The notes under the pieces: model-generated
What the model was told of the DNA's origin: nothing
Databases searched by the model: none
What the model saw: only the letters and a program-made list of their open reading frames with translations
Shown: positions 23,051 to 31,732 of the stretch, in pieces
How the letters are laid out: each line of letters begins with the position of its first letter
How positions within the stretch are numbered: position 1 is the stretch's first letter
From: M1-B18 sp048264125
GTDB lineage: Bacteria > Bacillota > Clostridia > Peptostreptococcales > Natronincolaceae
Assembly (NCBI GenBank): GCA_048264125.1
Contig: JBLXDM010000008.1
Location: 62,001 to 126,000 of the forward strand
DNA length: 64,000 nucleotides
Direction of reading: 5' to 3'
Program-made: the position numbers and the translations under genes

Positions 23051-25210
23051 ATGACGAACAAAAAAGCCAAAGAGCTTTTAAAAAAATACTATGGCTATGA
23101 TGATTTTCGTAGGGGCCAGGAGGAAATAATAAAGCACATCCTAAATGGTAGGGACGTTATAGCAATAATGCCTACCGGAGCAGGAAAGTCCATTTGCTAT
23201 CAGCTACCGGCTTTGATGCTGGAGGGTGTAACAATAGTTGTTTCTCCCTTGATATCCTTGATGAAGGATCAGGTGGACACCCTATGTGAGATGGGGGTAA
23301 AGGCTGCCTTCATTAACAGCTCTCTGGGGGCATCAGAATTTAAGCAGGTGTTGATGGATGCCCGTAACAATAAATACAAGCTAATATATGTGGCGCCAGA
23401 GCGTTTGGAAACGGAGAGCTTCATGGAGCTAATCAAAGGACTGAATATATCCATGCTGGCAATCGATGAGGCTCATTGTGTATCCCAGTGGGGTCATGAC
23501 TTCCGACCCAGCTATAGGAAAATTTCCAATTTAATAAAGGCCTTGGATAGTAGACCTGTGGTGGCTGCCTTTACAGCAACAGCCACACCAGAGGTTAAGG
23601 AGGATATCATTAAGCTTTTAAAGCTAAAGGGGCCATATATACTTACCACCGGCTTTGATAGAGAAAATTTGTATTTTGAGGTATTAAAGCCTGCTGAGAA
23701 GCTGACACAGCTGCTGCAATATCTAAGCAAAAACAAAGATAAATCCGGCATAATTTATGCCTCCACCAGAAAAACAGTGGATTCGATACAGGAAAGGCTT
23801 ATGAAGAAGGGTTATTCCGTTGGGAAGTATCATGCAGGCCTTACAGAAGAAAGCCGAACCAAGGCCCAGGAGGATTTCCTATGCGACAGACTACAGATAA
23901 TGGTTGCTACAAATGCCTTCGGAATGGGAATAGACAAATCTAACATTTCATATGTGCTCCACTATAATATGCCTAAGAATATAGAAGGCTATTATCAGGA
24001 GGCCGGAAGAGCAGGACGGGACGGAGAAAGGGCGGAATGCATACTGTTTTTTTCACCAGCAGACATAGTGACCAACAGACTATTAATAGAGAATGGCAGT
24101 GATGCAGAAAAGACCGGTGACTATCAGAGGCTAAATGATATGGTGGACTACTGCAATACCGATAAATGCCTGAGGGAGTACATATTGGAATACTTTGGAG
24201 AAGCAGGTAATAGGCATAAATGCGATAATTGTGGAAATTGCAATAATGAGATAGAGGCTAAGGATATAACAATAGAGGCACAGAAAATAATTTCCTGCAT
24301 ACATAGAATGGGGGAACGCTTCGGCAGTGTCATGGTGGCTGATGTCCTTAGAGGCAGTAAAAACCAGAGAATCAAGGAGTTTAACTTTGACAGGCTTAGT
24401 ACCTATGGCATCATGAAGGAATATTCAAAGGAAACAGTAAAGGAGCTAATAGCTTTTTTAATTGCCGAGGGCTATATTCTAATGACAGAGGATCAGTACC
24501 CCGTTTTAAGACTGACTCCTAAGGTTGTAGATATTTTGAAGGGAAATAAGAGGGTATATATAAAGAGGGCGATAGGAACCCAGAAACCTACGGCGCAGGA
24601 TGCAGCCCTTGACAAAGACCTGTTTAATAAGCTTAAGGAGCTTAGAAGAGGGTTGGCGGAAAGGCACAGGGTGCCGCCCTTCGTTATCTTCTCAGATGCC
24701 ACCCTTAAGGCAATGGCGGCAGGACTTCCAGCAACGGAGGAGGAAATGCTGAAAATGCCGGGGGTAGGCAGCTTTAAGCTGGAGAAATATGGTGAATTTT
24801 TTATTCAGGTAATACAGGAATACATGAGGGAAAACAATATTTCCTTAAGGGCAGAGAGCTATCAAGCTACGGAAAGACCACAAAAGGAAAGAGAACCCAA
24901 GGTAGATACCCGAATAGCTACCTATGAGCTTTTTAATAATGGCCTTAGCATAGCTGAAATAGCGGATGAAAGGGAGCTGACGGTAAGGACCATAGAGGGA
25001 CATCTGCTGGAATGCCTTGATAGAGGAATGGCGCTTCAGATGGAGAGGCTATTACCTAAGGAGCAGGAGCAGCTGATATCAGAAGTATTTAAACAGAAGC
25101 CCAGCAGCAGTTTAAGGGACATTAAAGAGGCGCTACCGGAGGAAATAGGCTATGGGACTATTAGGTTTGCCCTGTATAAGCTTAATCATATGAAGGCTAT
25201 GGATAATTAA
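23051..25210 (+). CDS. recQ: ATP-dependent DNA helicase RecQ
   Basis: A 719-residue RecQ: helicase motifs I (MPTGAGKS), II (AIDEAHCVSQWGHDFRP), the FTATATPEV and HAGL segments and motif VI (YQEAGRAGRDG); a RecQ zinc-binding domain with CDNCGNC; an RQC winged helix; an HRDC domain (about residues 510-590, with MPGVGSFKLEKYG); and a C-terminal helix-turn-helix extension (ELFNNGLSIAEIADERELT) found in many Firmicutes RecQ proteins. It unwinds DNA 3' to 5' in recombinational repair. The start ATG 23051 is supported by the promoter immediately upstream and by GGGTGA; ATG 23039 is the alternative. Confidence 0.95.
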   Translation: MTNKKAKELLKKYYGYDDFRRGQEEIIKHILNGRDVIAIMPTGAGKSICYQLPALMLEGVTIVVSPLISLMKDQVDTLCEMGVKAAFINSSLGASEFKQVLMDARNNKYKLIYVAPERLETESFMELIKGLNISMLAIDEAHCVSQWGHDFRPSYRKISNLIKALDSRPVVAAFTATATPEVKEDIIKLLKLKGPYILTTGFDRENLYFEVLKPAEKLTQLLQYLSKNKDKSGIIYASTRKTVDSIQERLMKKGYSVGKYHAGLTEESRTKAQEDFLCDRLQIMVATNAFGMGIDKSNISYVLHYNMPKNIEGYYQEAGRAGRDGERAECILFFSPADIVTNRLLIENGSDAEKTGDYQRLNDMVDYCNTDKCLREYILEYFGEAGNRHKCDNCGNCNNEIEAKDITIEAQKIISCIHRMGERFGSVMVADVLRGSKNQRIKEFNFDRLSTYGIMKEYSKETVKELIAFLIAEGYILMTEDQYPVLRLTPKVVDILKGNKRVYIKRAIGTQKPTAQDAALDKDLFNKLKELRRGLAERHRVPPFVIFSDATLKAMAAGLPATEEEMLKMPGVGSFKLEKYGEFFIQVIQEYMRENNISLRAESYQATERPQKEREPKVDTRIATYELFNNGLSIAEIADERELTVRTIEGHLLECLDRGMALQMERLLPKEQEQLISEVFKQKPSSSLRDIKEALPEEIGYGTIRFALYKLNHMKAMDN

Positions 25211-25290
25211 GGCCTCTGAAAAGAAGGAGATAATAGCTGCAGAAGGATGCATTTACAGCAATAAGATCATTAGTTATGGAGGTTGAATGG

Positions 25291-25737
25291 ATGAAGGGCT
25301 TAAATAGTAATGCTAAGTTAATTATATTCCTTGTTCCGTATCTGTTTATAATAAGAATGCTGCTGAAGCTCCCGGCTGTAAGTAATTTTATTAATAATGT
25401 TGAAGCCTATAGTATTCTATTTAGTATATTGCTGGGAGCACTATTAGTTGTCTTCATTATTATGGGCATAAATGAAATTATCAAAAGAGTATATAGTGCT
25501 GAGGAGCTTGAGAAAAGAACGCTAAAAAAGGAAGAAAAGAAACGATTTATTGTAGGTGTGGTGATTTTTGCAATAGCAGTAATGTTTATTACCGGAATAC
25601 CGCCCATTTCCTATATATTTCAATATTCCTATGGTACACCCCTCCAACACATCGCCAACTTTTTTAAATATCTTGCTGTGGCTGCCTTTGGTACATGGTA
25701 TACAAGTATAATAATAAGGGAAAGGGAGCTCAATTAA
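25291..25737 (+). CDS. Small integral membrane protein of unknown function
   Basis: A 148-residue protein with four predicted membrane helices (about residues 10-30, 37-60, 85-110 and 118-140) and a charged Glu/Lys-rich cytoplasmic loop between helices two and three (SAEELEKRTLKKEEKKR). I do not recognise a family. The start ATG 25291 follows ATGGAGG with 8 bases spacing. It lies 80 bases after recQ and about 185 bases before a kinase-like gene, in the same direction. No functional clue is visible. Confidence 0.7.
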   Translation: MKGLNSNAKLIIFLVPYLFIIRMLLKLPAVSNFINNVEAYSILFSILLGALLVVFIIMGINEIIKRVYSAEELEKRTLKKEEKKRFIVGVVIFAIAVMFITGIPPISYIFQYSYGTPLQHIANFFKYLAVAAFGTWYTSIIIRERELN

Positions 25738-25922
25738 TGACATAATCTTTAAGGTTCGTGTAACTATGGGGGGCCTTTTGCTGAGGCCATGTAAATTGCA
25801 GTTAGAAACTAAGTCTGCTTCAGCAGCAACTGGAAATGGCTCTAGGGGTAGAAAAAGGGATTTTGAAGCTGGATGTTGAGAGCGTGGCAGCTCAGAAAAT
25901 CATGGTTGAAGGAGGTGTTGGT

Positions 25923-26732
25923 ATGGAGTTAGGGGCATTGATCGGCAGTGGAATGACGGCAGAGGTATATAAATGGCAGCAGGATAAGGTATTAAAGCTG
26001 TTTTTTAATAATGTTCCCGAAGGCTGGATTGAATACGAGGCATTAGTAGGAGATACAATATATCAAGCTGGACTTCCTTCGCCTGCTGTTTACGGTATAA
26101 TAGAACATCAAAATCGCAGTGGAATAATATATCAGCAAATAGAGGGCGTATCCATGCTGGAGGGTTTGATAAGGAGGCCTTGGAGAACATTTAAATATGC
26201 GAGGGATATGGCAAGGCTTCAATATAGGATTCATAGTACCAGTCAGAATGATTTACCCTTGAATAATGGAAGTATGATAACTGCGATAAACGCTGGCGGT
26301 AATCTGGATGAAGCTGCTAGGAAAAAGATATTAAAATACACAGAGACCCTTCCAACGGGTAATAGTATCTGTCATGGGGATTTCCATCCTGATAATATTC
26401 TTAACTTGGCTAATGATGAAAATATCGTTATTGATTGGTCCAATGCCTACTATGGGCATAGTCACGGTGACGTAGCAAGAACACTTTTAATGATTACAAC
26501 ACCATATATGCCACCGGGGGTATCCCCATTTCTAATAATTATTTCACGGTATTTAAAACGTCTATTTGCTTTAGTTTACAAATGGGAATATTTAAGGCTA
26601 TCGAGCTCCAAGATAGAGGATATAAATATTTGGCTGCTACCAACAGCCGCCGCCAGACTTAATGAGAGAATCCCCGGTGAGGAAAAATGGCTTACTGAAA
26701 TTATAAATAGAGAATTGAAGGCAAGAACTTAG
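25923..26732 (+). CDS. Aminoglycoside phosphotransferase-like (APH/ChoK) family kinase
   Basis: A 269-residue protein-kinase-like small-molecule kinase. It shows the glycine-rich N-lobe (LIGSGMTAEVYKW), a lysine in KVLKLFF, the Brenner motif HGDFHPDNIL (catalytic Asp, Asn) and the metal-binding VIDWSNA. Members phosphorylate aminoglycosides, choline, fructosamine or related hydroxyl groups; close clostridial relatives are generally annotated only as phosphotransferases, so a resistance role should not be assumed. The start ATG 25923 follows AAGGAGGTG; the longer frame from 25836 has no ribosome site. A strong terminator follows. Confidence 0.88.
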   Translation: MELGALIGSGMTAEVYKWQQDKVLKLFFNNVPEGWIEYEALVGDTIYQAGLPSPAVYGIIEHQNRSGIIYQQIEGVSMLEGLIRRPWRTFKYARDMARLQYRIHSTSQNDLPLNNGSMITAINAGGNLDEAARKKILKYTETLPTGNSICHGDFHPDNILNLANDENIVIDWSNAYYGHSHGDVARTLLMITTPYMPPGVSPFLIIISRYLKRLFALVYKWEYLRLSSSKIEDINIWLLPTAAARLNERIPGEEKWLTEIINRELKART

Positions 26733-26743
26733 TCCCTGTAGTA

Positions 26744-26777
26744 TGCCCATGGATATCACCATGGGCTTTTTATTTTT
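26744..26777 (+). terminator. Intrinsic terminator
   Basis: GCCCATGG and CCATGGGC form a perfect 8-bp stem with a 7-base loop, followed by TTTTTATTTTT. Confidence 0.93.
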
Positions 26778-26904
26778 CAGGTCTAAATTGCCAGTATGCT
26801 TATCTGGGGAATTGGTTGACATAAAACATTATTATTGTTAACATTGTAAGGTGGTACAGCATGTTCAAAAACCTTATGAGGAAATCAATTAAAGGAGAAG
26901 CACA

Positions 26905-28107
26905 ATGCAGAAGATAACTTTTAATAGAAAGGAAATGCTGGCATTAGGTCTTGTAATTATACTGTTTGTAGCAGTATTTTTAAGCACTAGAGCTCTAGCC
27001 GATAGGCCTAAGGACGAGAATTCAACTCCGCCAATGGGGCAGGGACCTATAGCTGAAGCAAAGGTAATCGGATACTATGCTGCATGGGCTGCCTATTCAG
27101 GCTTTACGCCGGATAAGCTAGAAGTCAGCGATTTAACTCATATTAACTATGCCTTTGCAAATATTGACGAGGATTTAAAGATTACACTGGGTTATCCGGA
27201 TATAGATTTAAAAAACATACAACAGCTTATAAAGCTAAGGGAAAAAAATCCTCAATTAAAGCTTATTATTTCAGTCGGAGGCTGGTCCTGGTCCGGTAGG
27301 TTTTCAGATGTAGCCCTGACTGATAGCTCTAGAGCTGCGTTTGCAGACAGTGCAGTGGACTTTATAGTTGAGTATGGCTTTGATGGAATAGATATGGACT
27401 GGGAATACCCTGTCAGCGGTGGTATGGCCTCAAATGTAAAGCGTTCTCAGGATAAGAAGAACTTCACTTTTCTGATGAAGACCCTAAGAGAGAAGCTGGA
27501 GGCCCAGGGAGCTGTAGATGGTAAGGATTATGTCCTATCCTTTGCTGGAGCAGCAGGAGAAGGCTATCTAGATAAGATTGAAGTAAAGAGCCTTGAGCAA
27601 TATGTGGATTACATTAATATAATGACCTATGATATGATGGGAGCTTGGAATAAGCATACAGGCTTTAACGCCCCGCTTTATACTGTCGACAATACACAGC
27701 AAGGAAGCCTGAGTGTTGATTCCAGCATAGATCAGTGGCTTGAAGCAGGAGTGCCAGCAGAAAAAATAGTATTGGGAGTCCCCTTTTATGGCTACAGGTA
27801 TCAATCAGTCTCCAAGACCAATAAGGGCTTGTACCAGCAGCATTCGGGAGGCTCCTCTATAGCCTACAGCAGCATTGTGGAAAATTATCTGGAGGCTGAG
27901 GGCTATATTAGATATTATGACCATCAGGCAATGGTGCCTTGGCTTTATAATGGCTCAACCTTTATAAGCTATGAGGACGAGGAATCCATGGAAGCCAAGG
28001 GTCAATATATCAGGACAAAGGGCCTAGGTGGTGCAATGATATGGGAGCTAAGTCAAGATCCCGATAAAATACTGTTGAATTCCCTATATAAGGGGATACG
28101 AAAATAG
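26905..28107 (+). CDS. Glycoside hydrolase family 18 (chitinase-like), membrane-anchored or secreted
   Basis: A 400-residue GH18 enzyme. After an N-terminal hydrophobic signal or anchor (residues 10-32), the TIM barrel starts at VIGYYAAWAAYSGF, contains the SVGGWSWSGRF strand, the catalytic DGIDMDWEYP motif (general acid Glu near residue 176), the INIMTYDM strand and the GGAMIWELSQD C-terminal strand. The family hydrolyses beta-1,4 GlcNAc linkages through substrate-assisted catalysis, on chitin or on peptidoglycan-related glycans. There is no binding module. ATG 26905 follows AAAGGAG. Gene stands alone between terminators. Whether it degrades external chitin or acts on spore or cell wall cannot be told. 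Confidence 0.94.
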   Translation: MQKITFNRKEMLALGLVIILFVAVFLSTRALADRPKDENSTPPMGQGPIAEAKVIGYYAAWAAYSGFTPDKLEVSDLTHINYAFANIDEDLKITLGYPDIDLKNIQQLIKLREKNPQLKLIISVGGWSWSGRFSDVALTDSSRAAFADSAVDFIVEYGFDGIDMDWEYPVSGGMASNVKRSQDKKNFTFLMKTLREKLEAQGAVDGKDYVLSFAGAAGEGYLDKIEVKSLEQYVDYINIMTYDMMGAWNKHTGFNAPLYTVDNTQQGSLSVDSSIDQWLEAGVPAEKIVLGVPFYGYRYQSVSKTNKGLYQQHSGGSSIAYSSIVENYLEAEGYIRYYDHQAMVPWLYNGSTFISYEDEESMEAKGQYIRTKGLGGAMIWELSQDPDKILLNSLYKGIRK

Positions 28108-28122
28108 AGGTGTTATAGAAGG

Positions 28123-28156
28123 GTTGATGGGCATATTGTCTATCAGCTTTTTTATT
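28123..28156 (+). terminator. Intrinsic terminator after GH18 gene
   Basis: GTTGAT pairs with ATCAGC around a 13-base loop and is followed by TTTTTTATT. A short stem, but well placed. Confidence 0.7.
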
Positions 28157-28192
28157 ATGGTCTATCTACGTTTATTTTGCAGAGTATACACA

Positions 28193-28222
28193 TTGTCTAT
28201 AAAGTAGAAAATATGCTACTAT
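28193..28222 (+). promoter_or_regulatory. Promoter of the MNT/HEPN pair
   Basis: TTGTCT at 28193-28198 and TGC-extended TACTAT at 28217-28222 with 18-base spacing, 42 bases before the MNT start. Confidence 0.65.
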
Positions 28223-28264
28223 ATTGACATATAACAAAATATGGGTATAAGGAAGAGATTGAAA

Positions 28265-28561
28265 ATGAGGGATTATGTATTAGATGAAATAAAGGCGATT
28301 GCTATTAAATATGGTATTGATAAGCTGGTGCTTTTTGGCTCCAGAGCAAGAGGTGATAATTCGCCGCGAAGTGATTATGATATAGCTATATTCGTTAAGC
28401 AGCTTACAGTTAAAGAAAGAGCTTTATTTAGCTCTGAAATTGAAGAAATAAATACTTTAAAGAAAATAGATATTATATTCATCGATGATGACATTGAAGA
28501 GGCTTTATTAGAAAGCATAATTAAGGAGGAGGTTGTGATATATGACAAGGCTGGAAAATAA
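28265..28561 (+). CDS. MNT-type minimal nucleotidyltransferase (antitoxin-like)
   Basis: A 98-residue nucleotidyltransferase with the family motif GSRARGDNSPRSDYDIAIF: the Gly-Ser pair and the two metal-binding Asp residues are intact. A third carboxylate is available in KKIDIIFID. MNT proteins transfer AMP or other nucleotides and, in MntA-type pairs, neutralise the cognate HEPN toxin by AMPylation. The start ATG 28265 follows AAGGAAGAG; an upstream in-frame ATG at 28241 overlaps this site. The gene overlaps the HEPN gene by 20 bases, so they are coupled. Confidence 0.9.
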   Translation: MRDYVLDEIKAIAIKYGIDKLVLFGSRARGDNSPRSDYDIAIFVKQLTVKERALFSSEIEEINTLKKIDIIFIDDDIEEALLESIIKEEVVIYDKAGK

Positions 28562-28931
28562 ATTATCAAATTTTAGTAAGGCACTTCAGCGATTGAAGGA
28601 AGCTGCTGAAGTTTTCAAGCAAAAGGATGCTTGTGATGTCATAAGAGATGGTCTCATACAAAGATTTGAATTTACATATGAGCTTTCTTGGAAGACTACA
28701 AAGGAATTTCTTGAAGATATAGGCATAGTGGATAAAAATTCGCCTAAGGCTATTATTCGGGAGGCATATTCACAAAAGCTAATAGAAAATGAAGAAAATT
28801 GGCTACTAATGCTAAATGACAGAAATCAAACCTCTCTTGTTTATAAAGAGAAGATGGCAGAAGAAATTGCGGGCAGAATTGTAGATATATACATAAAAGA
28901 GTTTGAACTTCTATTACAAAAGCTCCAATAG
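28542..28931 (+). CDS. HEPN / nucleotidyltransferase substrate-binding protein (HI0074 family), partner of MNT
   Basis: A 129-residue all-helical protein of the HI0074-type HEPN group. The family motif usually read as DRNxTSHxY appears here as DRNQTSLVY (residues 93-101), so the RNase histidine of the R-x4-H motif is Leu99. It overlaps the MNT gene by 20 bases and has TTAAGGAGGAGG upstream. In related pairs the HEPN protein is a toxin RNase or the substrate-binding subunit of the transferase. Loss of the His suggests an inactive RNase or a binding-subunit role. Confidence 0.88.
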   Translation: MTRLENKLSNFSKALQRLKEAAEVFKQKDACDVIRDGLIQRFEFTYELSWKTTKEFLEDIGIVDKNSPKAIIREAYSQKLIENEENWLLMLNDRNQTSLVYKEKMAEEIAGRIVDIYIKEFELLLQKLQ

Positions 28932-29081
28932 CTTTTTGTTCACTTTTACCCTTGATAACCTATAATGGAGAGAATATACTGAAAATACAATGGCATTAGT
29001 GTTACAAATAACTGATTACTTTACCATACTCTGAAATCCAAACAATGGTATGTATTTCGAACATATATAGGAGGGTTAAAA

Positions 29082-30566
29082 GTGGATAAGATAAAATTTA
29101 ATGCTTTAGAGGCTACGATTGCAGATGTTCATAGTGCAATGTCAAAGGGAGAGCTGACAGCCAAGGCCCTTGTTGAATACTACATAAATAGAATCAACGC
29201 CTATGATAAAACGGGGCCAGCCATAAATTCAGTAATAAAGCTTAATCCAAAAGCAATAGAAGTCGCAGATGCCTTGGATAATAAATTTAAAGAAAAGGGC
29301 TTTGTTGGCCCACTACATGGAATACCCATCCTATTAAAGGATAATGTAAATACTGAAGACTTAGAAACAACCGCTGGCTCCTTAAGCTTGGAGGGTGTAA
29401 TTCCTGATACGGATGCCTTTATAACTAAAAAATTATTGGAGGCAGGGGCTATAATACTGGCAAAGGTTAATCTCCACGAATTTGCCGTATGGGGAGAAAC
29501 CGCCAGCTCCATTTTAGGCCAAACCCTCAACCCCTATGATTTAACCAGAACCCCCGGAGGCTCCAGTGGAGGAACAGGAGCGGGTATTGCAGCCAATTTT
29601 GGAATGGTGGGGATAGGCACCGACACAATAAATTCCCTCCGATCACCAGGCTCAGCCAATTGTGTTATCGGCTTTAGACCAACATTAGGCTTGGTTAGCA
29701 GAGATGGTATAGTACCCTATTCCTTAACTCAGGATACAGCAGGCCCCATAACCAGAACCATAGAGGATGCAGTAAAGGTGCTGGAGGTTATAAGCGGCTA
29801 CGACCCTACAGACAGTTCTACTGCTTGGTCAATAGGCCGAAGGCCAGAGTCATTTATTAAGCATCTAAAGAAGGATGGTTTAGTGGGGAAACGTATTGGG
29901 GTGCTAAGAAGCTTCTTTGGTAAGGAGGAAATCCATAAGGAAGTAAACGAGGCAGTCGATAATAGTCTTAAGGCACTAGAAAATAACGGAGCTATACTAG
30001 TAGATATTTCCGAGGACATAAATTCAGATAAGCTGGTTAAGGAGGTAAGCCTTCACCTTTACGAGCTTAAGAGGGACTTAGATTCATATCTACAAAAGCT
30101 TGAAGACCGTTCCCAGGTCCATTCTCTTGAGGAGATAATTACGTCTGGTAAGTATCACGAGGGAATCGAAGAAAACATTAAAACCGCCAGCGGCTTGAGT
30201 ACAACTACGCCCGAATATTATCAACGGCTGGCAAAGAGAAATGATTTAAGGAATGAGATAGTTGAGTTATTTGCAAGATATAACATAGATGCTATGGTGT
30301 ATCCGCATCAGAAAAGACCCGTAGTAAAGGTTGGAGAAGCACAAGTAGAAAGGAATGGAGTCATCGGGTCTGTAACCGGCTTTCCGGCTGCCTCAGTACC
30401 GGCAGGCTTCACAAGCCCAACTGAAGCAGCACCCATAGGTGTGCCGGTGGGAATTGAGTTTTTAGCTAGAGAATGGGATGAGGCAACACTGATAGAAATA
30501 CTCTATGGCTTTGAGCAGGCAACAAAATTCCGAAAGCCACCGGTGAGTGTACCAGAGCTAGAGTAA
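29082..30566 (+). CDS. Amidase signature family protein
   Basis: A 494-residue amidase signature enzyme. The Ser-cisSer-Lys triad region is visible: Lys in HGIPILLKDNV near residue 85, the cis-Ser in TPGGSSGGTGAG near 163, and the nucleophile Ser in TDTINSLRSPGSANC near 187. The signature departs slightly from the usual GSIRxPA by reading NSLRSPGSA, as seen in bacterial amidases related to those cutting small amides. The start GTG 29082 follows GGAGGG. No GatB/GatC genes are adjacent, so it is not GatA. The natural substrate is unknown. A terminator follows the stop. Confidence 0.92.
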   Translation: MDKIKFNALEATIADVHSAMSKGELTAKALVEYYINRINAYDKTGPAINSVIKLNPKAIEVADALDNKFKEKGFVGPLHGIPILLKDNVNTEDLETTAGSLSLEGVIPDTDAFITKKLLEAGAIILAKVNLHEFAVWGETASSILGQTLNPYDLTRTPGGSSGGTGAGIAANFGMVGIGTDTINSLRSPGSANCVIGFRPTLGLVSRDGIVPYSLTQDTAGPITRTIEDAVKVLEVISGYDPTDSSTAWSIGRRPESFIKHLKKDGLVGKRIGVLRSFFGKEEIHKEVNEAVDNSLKALENNGAILVDISEDINSDKLVKEVSLHLYELKRDLDSYLQKLEDRSQVHSLEEIITSGKYHEGIEENIKTASGLSTTTPEYYQRLAKRNDLRNEIVELFARYNIDAMVYPHQKRPVVKVGEAQVERNGVIGSVTGFPAASVPAGFTSPTEAAPIGVPVGIEFLAREWDEATLIEILYGFEQATKFRKPPVSVPELE

Positions 30567-30585
30567 GTACTTGCTGAATGATAAT

Positions 30586-30625
30586 AAGACCTTGGGGTAA
30601 TTAAGTCCTCAAGGTCTTTAATAAT
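30586..30625 (+). terminator. Intrinsic terminator after amidase
   Basis: AAGACCTTGGGG pairs with TCCTCAAGGTCTT and is followed by TAATAATT. The rest of the gap up to 30878 shows no recognisable gene or RNA; a 22-codon frame at 30658 is too short to support. Confidence 0.85.
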
Positions 30626-30877
30626 TCCATCTACTTTGTTTCATACCCCAGCAGAGCATGGAGAAGAAGCTTGAAATTCCTAGCTTATATCCGAGGCTTG
30701 TATTGATAAAATTTGGTTGTATATGATAGAAAGGTTTTAAGGGACTTATATGGAATAGTATTACTGTAAGTGTATGGAGTACTCTCTGCATTTCCCCGTT
30801 TAGAAGAATTAAGCTTGAGCTGTTTGTGATTTCGTAAATTATTGACGTATTAGCTATTACAGAAGGAGTGAGTAAAA

Positions 30878-31462
30878 TTGAGTAGAAAAATCATTTTAAT
30901 TGTTGGTGGTGTATTGGCTGTACTAATTGTATCGTTCCTGATGTTTTTCAATTCCTCATTAGATTATATAAAGACACCAGATCAACTAGCAGTTATGAAA
31001 AAGGCAGACATAGATAATATAAATGCCATATCCGCTGAAATATTGGAGTTAAATAGGTTATTTGAAGAAGCAAAGGATGAAAAAACCAGAGTGGAGCTGG
31101 AGCAGAAGCTGATGGATGCAATCCAAGAACAGTCTTCAATTCAGGATAATAAAGAAATCATCGCTGACAAGCAATTAATTGAGAGGATTTTTAAGGAGCT
31201 TAGGGATAATAAGTTAAGGTTTAGGGGTATTCAAAGCAGTGATTTAGAAAAGGATTATTATTCAATTGAATTGATTTATCATGGTAAGGTCAGTAGTCCG
31301 GAAACCTTAGCCGAAGGCTATCTGGATAAAATCACTATATTTCATGATGGCACAGTCATGATTCCTAATTATTCACAAGGTAGCCATCAAATAAGCATGG
31401 TTTACTCAAGGCTTAGTGATGAGCTATTGGCAGAGTTTATTGATGTTTTGAATAAGTTATAA
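30878..31462 (+). CDS. Membrane-anchored protein of unknown function
   Basis: A 194-residue protein with a single N-terminal membrane anchor (residues 5-26), a Glu/Lys-rich probable coiled coil (about residues 45-100) and a C-terminal globular region of about 90 residues with alternating strands (YYSIELIYHG, ITIFHDGTVMIP). The start is TTG 30878 behind GAAGGAGTG; there is no ATG nearby. I recognise no family. The stop codon abuts a decayed duplicate of the L,D-transpeptidase gene that begins at 31463, so this gene may once have been joined differently to its neighbour. Confidence 0.65.
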   Translation: MSRKIILIVGGVLAVLIVSFLMFFNSSLDYIKTPDQLAVMKKADIDNINAISAEILELNRLFEEAKDEKTRVELEQKLMDAIQEQSSIQDNKEIIADKQLIERIFKELRDNKLRFRGIQSSDLEKDYYSIELIYHGKVSSPETLAEGYLDKITIFHDGTVMIPNYSQGSHQISMVYSRLSDELLAEFIDVLNKL

Positions 31463-31617
31463 AAACATACCCAAATGGAAGTTGGAAAGCCTGTTACTTC
31501 TACGCTGGCAGGGGATTAGCAGATTATTCTAAAGATAAGAAATCCAGGGGGTGCTTTTGGAGCTAGGTGGATGCGGCTCAATATTCCCTGGGGTGGTTTC
31601 CAATAGGGATACAATAA
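31463..31617 (+). pseudogene. Decayed partial duplicate of the YkuD L,D-transpeptidase gene
   Basis: From 31463 the sequence runs parallel to 32050-32200 of the intact gene at 31733-32575 (for example GCAGGGGATTAGCAGATTAT against GCAGGGGATTGGCAGATTAT, then GGAGCTAGGTGGATGCGG against GGAGCTAGATGGATGCGG). One extra base shifts the frame and a Trp codon has become TAG, so it cannot encode the domain. Similarity fades near 31617. Only the first part of the YkuD catalytic domain is represented and the HGCIR active site is absent. Confidence 0.85.
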
Positions 31618-31732
31618 AAAGTGTGGTAATTACTTACATAGGTAAAATGGATAAGAAGAAAAACATATACTTTCATTTCTACAAGAACACATTCCCCAAT
31701 GCACCCGTAAACTATATTGAGGAGGAATGTGT

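Noticed and set aside
25923..26732. Aminoglycoside resistance gene
   Set aside because: Only the generic APH/choline kinase motifs are visible and there is no mobile or resistance context.
30658..30726. 22-codon frame in the gap after the amidase
   Set aside because: Too short, no ribosome site and no recognisable family.
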